Shown here: positions 10,238 through 18,684 of the stretch, piece by piece
Layout of the letters: the number at the start of each line of letters is the position of its first letter
Position numbering within the stretch: position 1 is the stretch's first letter
NCBI RefSeq assembly: GCF_000002515.2
Contig: NC_006042.1
Coordinates: 682,001-746,000 of the forward strand
Source: Kluyveromyces lactis
Taxonomy: Eukaryota > Ascomycota > Saccharomycetes > Saccharomycetales > Saccharomycetaceae
Length of the DNA stretch: 64,000 nucleotides
Reading direction: 5' to 3'
Translations under genes and position numbers: made by a program
Notes under the pieces: model-generated
What the model was told of the DNA's origin: nothing
Seen by the model: only the letters and a program-made list of their open reading frames with translations
The model's database searches: none

Positions 10238-11035
10238 TCATTGTTTCAATGACTTCAGAGTAGCAGAACCAAGCAACAAAGCTGGTAAGAACAACAAACC
10301 AGTAGAGAATACGGTGTCAAATATTGAGGTACCGGAATAGTACTTGTAGAAGATGAACTCGAAACCGGAAACTAGTGCAACAAATAAGTACGAAGATACA
10401 TTCTTCAAGTTGAAATTAACAGCACCGAAAGATACCCAGGAGACAAACAACACGAATAAAGTGGTAGTAATTACCAATGCAAACAGTTGAGCGATGAACG
10501 CATTGACGGTCTTAGGTGAACTTTGGAAAATGTGATGAATTTCCTCCTTCGGATTCAATCTAACAAAGTTTCTCGCAGTATCACGGGTATTTGTTACAGG
10601 ATCAACAATGGACAATATGAATAATTCCTTAACCAATGAATTTTCTTCTGTGGATACTAAAAGGTTCACTTGTAGCTCTGCTCTATCGTTGAAGGCATGT
10701 GCAAGTTTTGGTAGAGGAATGGCTAAGGAAAATTTGTCAGAGCTCCCACTTTGCTTCTTTAAAGTATAGCCAGCTTCCAAGTTTTCACTTGGAAGTCCTA
10801 CCAAAACATTTGCTTGTTCCAACTCTTGGTCCACAACAAACGAAAGCTTCAATGTCTCTGACAACGATACCGGTACATTTACACCTTTAGAATCATATTT
10901 ACTGTCAATGTTATTCAATTGGACAACCGGCCTTTCACTATCGAAAGCCACTACTGCATCTTTTAGCACAATTTCAGTTGCAATACAGTACTGAACAAAC
11001 GTCAATGCACTGAGTATTAAGCTTTGAACTCTCAT
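10238..11035 (-). CDS. SWP1: Oligosaccharyltransferase subunit Swp1 (ribophorin II)
   Basis: Swp1 is the ribophorin II subunit of the oligosaccharyltransferase that N-glycosylates proteins in the ER lumen, in a module with Wbp1 and Ost2. The product has 265 residues (286 in S. cerevisiae). It starts with a signal peptide (MRVQSLILSALTFVQYCIA), has a lumenal beta-rich domain to about residue 170, and finishes with three hydrophobic segments between about 180 and 260. The short C-terminus SLKQ is cytosolic and carries a lysine near the end. It corresponds to YMR149W and lies just upstream of LDO16 in S. cerevisiae order. A TATA-like stretch (TATATTTATACC sense on the plus strand) lies at about 11047-11060. 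Confidence 0.94.
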   Translation of the reverse strand: MRVQSLILSALTFVQYCIATEIVLKDAVVAFDSERPVVQLNNIDSKYDSKGVNVPVSLSETLKLSFVVDQELEQANVLVGLPSENLEAGYTLKKQSGSSDKFSLAIPLPKLAHAFNDRAELQVNLLVSTEENSLVKELFILSIVDPVTNTRDTARNFVRLNPKEEIHHIFQSSPKTVNAFIAQLFALVITTTLFVLFVSWVSFGAVNFNLKNVSSYLFVALVSGFEFIFYKYYSGTSIFDTVFSTGLLFLPALLLGSATLKSLKQ

Positions 11036-11417
11036 TTCTTCTCTTCGTTATATTTATACCTTAAACGAATTCCTAGGAAGTCAATTACGCAATGATCACT
11101 TCTAATCAATCAATGGCAAAAATTAATAAAACCAGTGCTATAACAAACAAAATGGGAAATATCACAGATATTCGAACAACTGTAACAACTTTAACTTTAC
11201 TTAATTCGGTGGTGTTTTCTCTTCGTGTTCTATTCCTATTCTAAAATTGTACGTTTGTTAATTGTGTTTTTCTCTTGAATATCAGATATACTATTTTAGT
11301 ATGTGAATTTTATTATTAGTGTAGCTACAAAATAAAAAAAAATGTTGTGGAATCAGCTTACCCGGATACGTTGAGAAGGCTGACCCTGCCTCCTGATGAC
11401 ACTGACGATGACCAATT
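11036..11417. other. Intergenic region, SWP1 promoter
   Basis: Spacer between SWP1 and LDO16, both on the minus strand. It is AT-rich with an A-run at about 11331-11342 near the LDO16 stop. I see no RNA gene. Confidence 0.5.
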
Positions 11418-11804
11418 TCAAGTGCTATCCAATAAGGACTCCTCAATGGATTGTAATGGGATTGTAGACCCTAAAGTCTGGGAAGGTGCTGCTTGCTCCT
11501 GTTGTGTGAATAATTCGTCACCCTGCTGTTGAGCTTTCACTTTTTTCTCCTCTTTTGCAGGCTGGTTTGATGGCAACTGGTCGATCATGCCTCTTAACTG
11601 TCCTTGTAGGAGTATAACGAATCTATCGTAAAAGAACAAACCAATTTCAAACGAGGTACGGCTTGCGAATGATAGACCGACTGTCGCTGAGGATAATACG
11701 AACGAAAATGTGAGGAATGGAAGAACAAAAATCGAGGCAATAAATGCAATTGAAAGGAATGTCACCAAATGGAAAGCAAACTGCGGTAACGACCAGGGCG
11801 TCAT
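11418..11804 (-). CDS. LDO16: Lipid droplet organisation / outer spore wall protein, LDO16 (OSW5) family
   Basis: Ldo16 (Osw5, YMR148W) is a hairpin membrane protein of seipin-associated lipid droplet sites. From the ATG at 11802-11804 the product is 128 residues. A long hydrophobic hairpin (FAFHLVTFLSIAFIAS, IFVLPFLTFSFVLSS) is followed by a GLFFYDRF-type juxtamembrane stretch and a polar Q/K-rich tail, aligning well in layout with the 148-residue S. cerevisiae protein. Identification rests on this layout and on position next to SWP1 and near TIF34. A TATATAAAG box on this strand at 11924-11932 is about 120 bases upstream. The frame stays open without ATG back to 11906, which could encode part of a longer spliced isoform like yeast Ldo45. 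Confidence 0.8.
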   Translation of the reverse strand: MTPWSLPQFAFHLVTFLSIAFIASIFVLPFLTFSFVLSSATVGLSFASRTSFEIGLFFYDRFVILLQGQLRGMIDQLPSNQPAKEEKKVKAQQQGDELFTQQEQAAPSQTLGSTIPLQSIEESLLDST

Positions 11805-12277
11805 GTATGTAATAGGAAGGGTGGGAAGAACTGGTCTACTTCTAACGCAAAGTGGTATCACTGCATCTAGAAGAAGAATCCCAGGTATGTATGTGAGCTC
11901 CTGTTACTCTTGTTAAAGCCTCTCTTTATATAGGCAGGGAAAAACAAAAACTTGAAACGAATTTGAAACAGATAATTAGCCGCCCAGTAAGGTCCGGGTA
12001 AATTATGTTCTTAAAACTACCGGAGATGATGATTCAATGGCAGTCAAGAAAGGAAAGTAAGTAGCATATGTTACTCCACAGTTGTATGCCCATGTGCCTA
12101 AAAAAAATAACTGTATTAAGGGTATATATGTTTATTTGTATAATATTACTCCAATCAAAGTACCACTCCTAATAAACCTGTACTGGACTGGTATCAACAG
12201 GACAATGAAACATGTTCCAATAGGAACAACTAAGTCTCTAAATATTTTCTTCTTTTTCATGTCACCAATTATAAGTC
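11805..12277. other. Intergenic region upstream of LDO16
   Basis: Contains a good TATA box for LDO16 (CTTTATATA on the plus strand, 11924-11932) and, at about 11867-11880 on the minus strand, a pyrimidine-rich stretch ending TAG that could serve as a 3' splice site. No clear donor or TACTAAC branch point is seen nearby. No other gene is evident. Confidence 0.5.
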
Positions 12278-12541
12278 TCAGGCAGAAGTGCCGATATATT
12301 GGTTGACTTGATTTGAGATCATCTTGTAGTATTTATTCACGTAAGCTGCAATGTTCGGGTGTTGCTGCGCAGCAGCATGGAGTTGTCTCTGATAAATATC
12401 GTATATCCTATCGTAATATTCGTCTAAGTATTCTGATCCATGGATGAAGTCGCTGTCCTGGATACATTTGAATTGGTCAATCATACCCTGCTGAAATTGC
12501 TCATTGAACTTCTCTTCGAATTTCTCACTCGTTAATGACAT
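12278..12541 (-). CDS. Small uncharacterised ORF, 87 residues
   Basis: An ATG-initiated frame of 87 residues, rich in Q, Y, N and acid residues, with no cysteine motif, signal peptide or membrane segment (mid part SEYLDEYYDRIYDIYQRQLH). Codon use looks coding and the predicted protein is mostly helical. I do not recognise the family. Its place and strand, between the LDO16 and TIF34 equivalents, are those of YMR147W in S. cerevisiae, whose exon is spliced to YMR148W to make Ldo45, but I see no sequence likeness that I can vouch for and no strong splice donor. It could be a lineage-specific small gene. Confidence 0.6.
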   Translation of the reverse strand: MSLTSEKFEEKFNEQFQQGMIDQFKCIQDSDFIHGSEYLDEYYDRIYDIYQRQLHAAAQQHPNIAAYVNKYYKMISNQVNQYIGTSA

Positions 12542-13132
12542 TATTTTAGTTAGCTGACGATAGATAAGGTTTTGTAATCAAGTGCTTGGGGTCTGAGCTA
12601 TGATTCAGTATATATGGTACGAGTAAACTTCTACTTAGTAATTGTAAAACACACGCGTTCCCTGCTCTTAAAATAACACCAATTAAATTCCCTTGTATGT
12701 ATCTTTATATATACATATAATCCTATAAACATGAGAGTAAATTCTGCTCGCACGGGTATTAACGCCGATTCCAATATATTATGTAATTATGTATGTGTGG
12801 TGTACTGGCGTGCCCGTGTAAACCTAGAAAAAGGCTTTTATCAGTCCCTATCAGATAAGCGTCCGCCAACCTCGCGTTCCGCTCCGACGATATCTTCTAT
12901 GTTTACCCTCTGTTCTCGTATATCTGTAGATATCAAAACGTATCATATACATAGCTCGTTATAGAATGCTTTCTTAGGCTTGAAGCGTAAAGCACTATTT
13001 TTCTTCTGTAATTAATTAAGAAGACCCCTTGAACGGTTTTAATTTGCCAAACATGTCACCTACAGAACAGTGTAGTAAAAGAGAGAAAATGAAATAAAGG
13101 GCCAGGCCATCATAGTACGAAAACGCCCTTTG
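12542..13132. other. Intergenic region, no supported gene
   Basis: Divergent from nothing obvious: the flanking genes both lie on the minus strand. A 77-codon open frame at 12731-12964 on the plus strand has no family features and I do not annotate it. The stretch 12860-12915 is richer in GC than its surroundings but shows no tRNA or snoRNA boxes. Confidence 0.4.
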
Positions 13133-14101
13133 TCAAGTCCGTTTTAGAGAAAAACTATCAGAACAAATGCGGTCGATGGTATTTACAATATATTCCATCT
13201 GTCCGATCGGAACTTTTACCCATTCTCTGTGTGTTTTTTGACACACTTCGCAGATGATGTTACCCTTCCCGTACTCTTTCCACAGCCATTCATGGATTTC
13301 TCGCTCCACGTGACCTGAATCTTTACAGCGGAATCCGTTTTCTGTAAAGCATCTGTCAGATTTATTTCTTGATCTGCCTGTGTCAGTAATGGTGGTGCTG
13401 GTGATAGTAGTATGTTTTACAATGTTACTGTGGTTGTTTAATGCCAAACGACATAACTTCTGAATGACATTCGACATTGAATTTATGCTCTTGGGTTTTG
13501 TAGTGGAGGAGACGATCCATTGACGAACTATTTCGGGCGTTATTAGTATAATGTCTCGTTTGCACTGTTTTTGCCATTCATTAATTCGTTTAGAAACATC
13601 ACTTCTTCTTGTCATACCTATTTTGATCAGAATTTCGTCTTTATTGTGCTGCCAGGGATCGAAGCGGTTGTTACGTAGGATCAATGCTTGATTCTTACTG
13701 GGTTTCATCTTACTATTGTCGGTTACTAACCATGTAATCTCTTTCCTATTCTTCTTTTCCACGACAGCATTCTCATGTAACGTTGCGTAAGTATATATGT
13801 AGATGTATTCTGGGGTATCTTCCGGTATATAGGGTGTTTTGGTTGGGCTGGAGGTTCCGTTGTTTTGGTTAATATGATGTCTACAGAACTTTCCACCCTC
13901 TATGGCTTTTAGCTTGCATTTTGATCCCTTTCGTGTGGTACCAACGCATTCTGGGGCATCATGCGGCATATGGGGTGCTTTAGTTGCAATAGAGGTTCCG
14001 TTGTTTTGGGTACTATGATGTCTACAGAACTTCTCACCCTCTATGGCTTTTAGCCTGCATTGTGATCCCTTTTGTGTAGTACCAACGCATTGCGTTCTCA
14101 T
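13133..14101 (-). CDS. T5orf172 (GIY-YIG-like) domain protein with two tandem zinc knuckles
   Basis: The 322-residue product starts with two near-identical units of 47 residues (about 5-51 and 52-98), each with a C-x9-C-x10-C-x-H-H pattern (CVGTTQKGSQCRLKAIEG, EKFCRHH) like small zinc-binding knuckles seen in phage, algal and fungal proteins. After them lies a T5orf172/DUF1766 domain of the GIY-YIG nuclease fold: the YIYIYTYATL strand, LIKIGMTRR followed by SKRINEWQKQC, the conserved acidic helix HVEREIHEWLW, and CEVCQKTHREWVKVP. The Y, R and E expected at a GIY-YIG site are present, so nuclease activity is possible but not shown. No counterpart sits at this place in S. cerevisiae. Function unknown; DNA binding or cleavage is inference. 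Confidence 0.85.
   Translation of the reverse strand: MRTQCVGTTQKGSQCRLKAIEGEKFCRHHSTQNNGTSIATKAPHMPHDAPECVGTTRKGSKCKLKAIEGGKFCRHHINQNNGTSSPTKTPYIPEDTPEYIYIYTYATLHENAVVEKKNRKEITWLVTDNSKMKPSKNQALILRNNRFDPWQHNKDEILIKIGMTRRSDVSKRINEWQKQCKRDIILITPEIVRQWIVSSTTKPKSINSMSNVIQKLCRLALNNHSNIVKHTTITSTTITDTGRSRNKSDRCFTENGFRCKDSGHVEREIHEWLWKEYGKGNIICEVCQKTHREWVKVPIGQMEYIVNTIDRICSDSFSLKRT
13808..14089 (-). repeat. Tandem duplication, two 141-bp units inside the T5orf172 gene
   Basis: Bases 13808-13948 and 13949-14089 are two direct copies with a period of exactly 141 bp (47 codons), highly alike at DNA level, including long shared stretches such as ATGATGTCTACAGAACTT and CCCTCTATGGCTTTTAGC. The duplication keeps frame and doubles the zinc knuckle. 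Confidence 0.9.
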
Positions 14102-14301
14102 CAGGTTGTCTATCCTCTATTCAATGACAATGGCAAGTATAGCTTTCTTTTCTTTGTATCCTTTTCGATCTCATCAGATGGATTGTTTTCTAAATGTCAA
14201 TACACATAAATATCTATTTCCCGTCTTCTTGATAGAAAAATCTGAACATGTAAAAACACCATCATCAGACAATGGAGACCAAGCACAGCTGATTTGAAAC
14301 A

Positions 14302-15114
14302 ATGCTTATCGAACAGTGTCACCAGGATTTACCAACATCTTTCGATTCTGAAATCAGAATACATATCGTGAAGCCTACCGTTAAGGGCTATCCAAATGCT
14401 AAATTCCCTGCTGTGTTAGTCTTCTCTGAAATTTATCAGGTTACTGGACCTGTTTTGAGATTCGCTCAAACGATTGCTGCAGAAGGTTACATTGCCATTT
14501 TACCATCTTCATACCATAATTTTGTAGATTCTACACCCTTGGCGTATGATACTGAGGGTACTGATCTAGGTAACAAATTCAAGATTGAAAAACCCTTAGA
14601 ATCGTATGATGAAGATGTTACGTTGTGCCTTGATGTACTAGAAAACCTACCACAATGGAATGGAAGAGTTGGTGCAACTGGCATGTGCTTAGGTGGACAT
14701 TTGGCCTTCAGAGCTCAACTTGACTCCAGAATCAAGGCTACAACATGTTTCTTCCCCACTGATATTCACTCTCACTCTTTAGGTTTGGGCAAGAATGACG
14801 ATTCATTGGAAAAGGTTACAGCCAATTGGAAAAAGGACCAGGAATGTTTCTTGATTTTTGGTACCAAAGATACTCATGTGCCATGGGAAGGCAGAGATCA
14901 AATTAGAAATGCAGTGAAGGATAAGTCTGTCACATTTTTAGAAATCAACGGTGCTCAACATGCATTTATCAGAGACGAATTCAGCAAGGGGAGATTCGAT
15001 TCCGCAGTGACAAAAGCATGTTTGGGTTTTATGTTTGAGTTATTTGATAGAAAGTTGAAGAGTGAACTAGGAGAGTTCGTTGACGACAATGCGCCTGTCG
15101 AGCATGTTTGTTAG
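14302..15114 (+). CDS. Dienelactone hydrolase family protein (YDL086W equivalent)
   Basis: An alpha/beta hydrolase of the dienelactone hydrolase (carboxymethylenebutenolidase) family, 270 residues against 273 in S. cerevisiae YDL086W. The triad is visible: nucleophile C129 in [11 protein letters not shown]190 in FGTKDTHVP and H220 in NGAQHAF. The cysteine nucleophile and G-x-C-x-G-G elbow are typical of the family. The physiological substrate in yeasts is unknown; cytosolic and mitochondrial locations have been reported for the yeast protein. It sits after LUC7 on the chromosome IV track and shares the plus strand with TIF34 downstream. Confidence 0.93.
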   Translation: MLIEQCHQDLPTSFDSEIRIHIVKPTVKGYPNAKFPAVLVFSEIYQVTGPVLRFAQTIAAEGYIAILPSSYHNFVDSTPLAYDTEGTDLGNKFKIEKPLESYDEDVTLCLDVLENLPQWNGRVGATGMCLGGHLAFRAQLDSRIKATTCFFPTDIHSHSLGLGKNDDSLEKVTANWKKDQECFLIFGTKDTHVPWEGRDQIRNAVKDKSVTFLEINGAQHAFIRDEFSKGRFDSAVTKACLGFMFELFDRKLKSELGEFVDDNAPVEHVC

Positions 15115-15592
15115 ACAATGCGATCCTTTCATGTGAAGCCAACTATACATTGATATATCTATATACTTATACTTATACTAGTGCAGCAAAAACCAAAGGT
15201 TTCAAACCAGTACCCATAATATGTCATGGAATCTCGTTCTGAGATCCGTATGGACACACTCTGAGAGTTTATCATCACCAAGTGACACAGTACTTCTACT
15301 TGGGATGCTATTTTCCTCATTACCCTACCTTTAACAGATTTCTTTTATCAGTAAAATTTTCCAAGCGTAAGTAAAGCCAGAGAGCGTATTATCACAGAGG
15401 AAGAAGCTTTAGAAAATGAAAAAGTGAAAGAAATTGATGAATTAGTGAAAAAAAATTCGAAATACACAGTGGGATTAACAATATATTTTCAAGAAAAAGC
15501 TTAGAGCAGCTTCAGTACTGGTTCAAGGATTATTCGGAACCAACAGCAATAGCAGATTCTGATCGAACTCAGAAGTATAAAATATTGAAAAG
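15115..15592. other. Intergenic region, TIF34 promoter
   Basis: Spacer between two plus-strand genes. It holds a 37-codon ATG frame (15221-15334) and an ATG-less acidic open stretch (15355-15504); neither can be supported as a gene. The 5' leader of TIF34 is A-rich. Confidence 0.45.
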
Positions 15593-16636
15593 ATGAGACC
15601 AATTGTTTTGAAGGGTCATGAACGTCCATTAACGCAAGTTAAGTTCAACCGTGATGGTGACTTAGTTTTTGCTTGCTCCAAAGATAGTGTTGCCTCTATC
15701 TGGTACGCTATCAACGGTGAAAGATTAGGTACTCTAGATGATCATTCTGGTACTATCTGGTCTATTGATGTTGATGAAAGCACAACTTATGCGTTGACTG
15801 GTGGTGCTGATTTCTGTTTCAAGATCTGGAAAGTTGCTACAGGTGTAGCAGTCCATTCTGTCTCTACCAGAAGTCCAGTTTTGAGAGTCGAATTTTCTCC
15901 AGACGGTAGCAAACTTTTGATTGTACTTGATGCCGTTATGGGTCACATTGGTTCCATTGTTGTTTACTCTTTGATCAGAAACGAAAACGGTGAAATCGTG
16001 AATGTGAAGGAGGAACCAGACTACGAAATTACAACCATCGAGCAAGCTACCAAGGTGTTCGTTGCATCTTGGTCCTACAATGGTAAGTACATCATAGCAG
16101 GTCATGAAGATGGTCAAATCAGTGCTTACTACGGTGAAAACGGGGAATTCGTTCAAGCAAAGAAGATCCACGAAAAGAGCATCAAAGATATCCAATTCTC
16201 TCCAGACAGAACTTACTTTATCACTTCATCCAGAGACAGTGTCGCTTCTTTGGTGGATGTCGACACTTTTGAAGTTCTAAAAACATACAAGGCTGATTGT
16301 CCATTAAATAGTGCATCTATTACTCCTCTCAAAGAATTTGTAATCTTGGGTGGTGGTCAAGATGCTAAGGATGTCACAACTACTAGTGCTCGTGAAGGTA
16401 AGTTCGAAGCCAGAATTTACCACAAGGTATTCCAAGATGAAATTGGCAGAGTTAAGGGTCATTTCGGTCCTTTGAATTACGTCGCCGTTTCTCCAACTGG
16501 TACATCATATGCATCTGGCGGTGAAGATGGTTACATCCGTTTACATCATTTCGATAAATCATACTTCGATTTCAAATACGACGTGGAAAAGACATTTGAA
16601 GTGGAAAGAAGGCAACAACTGCAAAAGCAAGAATAA
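15593..16636 (+). CDS. TIF34: Translation initiation factor eIF3 subunit i
   Basis: Tif34 is the eIF3i beta-propeller of the translation initiation factor 3 core and binds Prt1 and Tif35. The product has 347 residues, the same length as in S. cerevisiae, and begins [19 protein letters not shown], a WD repeat opening. Seven WD-type repeats can be followed, for example [32 protein letters not shown] and [22 protein letters not shown] with [10 protein letters not shown]. The gene has strongly biased, favoured yeast codons, in keeping with high expression. It equals YMR146C and is the last chromosome XIII-track gene recognised here. Confidence 0.97.
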   Translation: MRPIVLKGHERPLTQVKFNRDGDLVFACSKDSVASIWYAINGERLGTLDDHSGTIWSIDVDESTTYALTGGADFCFKIWKVATGVAVHSVSTRSPVLRVEFSPDGSKLLIVLDAVMGHIGSIVVYSLIRNENGEIVNVKEEPDYEITTIEQATKVFVASWSYNGKYIIAGHEDGQISAYYGENGEFVQAKKIHEKSIKDIQFSPDRTYFITSSRDSVASLVDVDTFEVLKTYKADCPLNSASITPLKEFVILGGGQDAKDVTTTSAREGKFEARIYHKVFQDEIGRVKGHFGPLNYVAVSPTGTSYASGGEDGYIRLHHFDKSYFDFKYDVEKTFEVERRQQLQKQE

Positions 16637-17176
16637 ACTTGGTCATTCATCTCATATCACACATCTCTTTTTCTTCCATCGATACAAATCTGATGACACC
16701 AGTGTACATTATCCATACTTTTCACAACTCTATTCTGGCACTAGATAACCTATTGACGCTCCCGTTTTTCATCATTCAATATTAGTATACCAATAACTAA
16801 ACATCATTAGTTGCATATTATTTTACATACCAGAGTTCTTCCATTGCGAACTCTGCAAAGATGTGTCCGTTTACCCCAAAAACAGTGATCCACGGCTATT
16901 GGATTCATCGTTGTTAATAACTAATGTTTTCATTCATTGCTTATATTGCTAGGATTAATGCGGAAACGGTTTTGCTAGATAATTATATGTACATTCAATT
17001 ACCCATGTAAATTAATGTAAAATAACCTAACCTTCAGACACAAACTTTTAGAAGAAACGTCCCATCATATGTGAGCCCGTCAGCTAAAATGTGTAAGACG
17101 TATGAAAAGATCTTTAAAACTTCAGTAGCATACTTCGTTGAGAGTAAACGTAAAGGTTTTCTATCGATGTAAGTAC
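16637..17176. other. Convergent intergenic region
   Basis: Between the 3' ends of TIF34 and the SERF-like gene. AT-rich, with terminator-like sequence only. I see no RNA gene or repeat. Confidence 0.5.
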
Positions 17177-17380
17177 TTACCTTCTCTTCTCTGCTGCCAG
17201 TTTCTCAAGTCTTTCCTTTTCCTTTCTTTCATTTGCAGCTTGTTGTTTTTGCCTCAGGATTTCTGCATCGGATTCCATACGTTTCTTGGGATCACCTTGT
17301 TTCTTTTGGTTTTTACCGCTTTCTTGTTGTTTTTTAAGGTTCTTCTGTCTTGCCAGCTCACGCTGATTGCCTCTTGCCAT
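17177..17380 (-). CDS. Small SERF/4F5-like basic protein (YDL085C-A equivalent)
   Basis: A 67-residue, highly charged protein starting MARGNQRELARQKNLKKQQE and containing KKQGDPKKRMESDAEILRQKQ, the signature of the SERF/4F5 family. S. cerevisiae YDL085C-A (68 residues) is nearly the same in this part. Family members in animals promote amyloid formation of other proteins and bind RNA; the yeast role is not settled. The protein is predicted disordered or helical. The stop codon lies inside a GTAAGT that looks like a splice donor, but the protein ends as in S. cerevisiae, so I read it as unspliced. Synteny with the hydrolase gene supports the call. Confidence 0.94.
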   Translation of the reverse strand: MARGNQRELARQKNLKKQQESGKNQKKQGDPKKRMESDAEILRQKQQAANERKEKERLEKLAAEKRR

Positions 17381-18250
17381 TGTTCAGGTTTGATCGTATA
17401 CGGTTCTTAGAGAAAGCCTAAAGAAAATACAAAAAAAAGGGAGCAAAAGAACAACACAACTAGTTAAAGTGTGGAGGAGTATGGCCCTACCAGTGAGATG
17501 CTCTGTCTCTGTTTCCTTTACGCAATCCAATGGCAGTTTTATTGCGTAAGTTGATTAACTAATATCATCATCTCATTTCAAAAATACTTCAATTTATAAT
17601 TTCCATTCCAATTCCATAGTTTTCTCTTCGAGAAACTTGTCAATTCCATAAGCGGTACAATTGAAAACGAAAATACGAACGGTTGAAATCTAGAGGAGAT
17701 CAAACGTGATTTACGGTGATTTATAGAATTTGTATCTTAATTCATTAACGTCAATTCTACATAAAAGTGAGAGATCCTTGCGTAAAACTATTCGATGTGT
17801 AAAAGTATCTTGCATGAAAATGTCAAACATCTACTGTTACTTTTCAATTTGGTAGTAGAACGTAAAACAACCGAATAATTCACAATATTTCCTTGATAAA
17901 GCGACTATTTAATCTGAGCTGCTCCAATTTACACTGGGCCGGTCAAGGGCTCTCCCTGCCAAAGAAGGTTCCTCTAATTCAGGTGTTGCCGCAGTTCCTG
18001 AATTTCAAACCTTACTTTTTGTTTTCGTATTATGCTGGAGTCTTATTCTGGAACTGTTCCTCGACCCTCACGTAGTAAACATCCATTAAGACCGAAAACA
18101 GAAAACCTTTAGGTAGCGAATAGGGATATCACATGACTAACATAACTTTTTCTCTAGTCTGTTTTCTCAGTGAGGTAAAAAGAGGTGCTCATTGGCTTTT
18201 AACGTACATAGAAAACATTCCTACTTAAATGTCTGCTACGATTATTTATG

Positions 18251-18286
<36 letters not shown>

Positions 18287-18684
18287 TGTTAAAAAGAGGT
18301 GAATAAACTTGAAATGCCAAGAGCTATACTTTGATACTTTATTTTCGAAGATGGACTTTCAGCTTGATCTGTTGGGCTTTATTTATAACCGTAGATAGCT
18401 CTCAAGAGATATCTGGTTGTGTTCTGATCTTTCATTTGTCATATAGCTTGATTTCTAATACGTTTTCTATTGTGGTTTATTCTGCGCTTAATTGGATTAA
18501 TCAATACTAAAAAAAATACAGCGGCTAGCACTATTGAAACTCACGGTTCTTTACTCTAAGACATATTACTTGACAATCAAGAACTTTTCTAATACCATAG
18601 ATTACTTTTGAAAGATTTGCTGCTGGTTAATTTGGATATTTTTCCTTTACCTGTTAGTGTAGTTTGTGGCAAGATCTCAAAAAG
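17381..18684. other. Divergent intergenic region upstream of CCC2
   Basis: About 1.3 kb between the SERF-like gene and CCC2, which are transcribed away from each other. It contains a TA-dinucleotide tract (18250-18287) and a patch of higher GC near 17925-18060 in which one plus-strand frame (17913-18089) stays open for 58 codons and ends in a hydrophobic stretch, but has no ATG. I see no tRNA or snoRNA. No Aft1 core site (GGGTGCA) was noticed near CCC2. Confidence 0.45.
18250..18287. repeat. TA dinucleotide microsatellite
   Basis: A run of alternating T and A interrupted by a single C at 18261, ending before TGTT. It lies in the long promoter region of CCC2. Confidence 0.95.

Noticed and set aside
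12486-12491. GTATGA on the minus strand as a splice donor within the 87-residue ORF
   Set aside because: It is not the GTATGT/GTAAGT consensus, no TACTAAC branch point follows, and the unspliced frame is intact.
12731-12964. 77-codon plus-strand frame
   Set aside because: No family features, unlike coding neighbours in composition, and lies in a promoter region.
15221-15504. 37-codon ATG frame (15221-15334) and ATG-less acidic open stretch (15355-15504) before TIF34
   Set aside because: They are in different frames with no consensus donor, branch point and acceptor set to join them; likely chance in an A-rich leader.
17165-17185. GTAAGT overlapping the stop of the SERF-like gene as a splice donor
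   Set aside because: The protein ends at the expected residue compared with YDL085C-A and no branch point with acceptor was found downstream.
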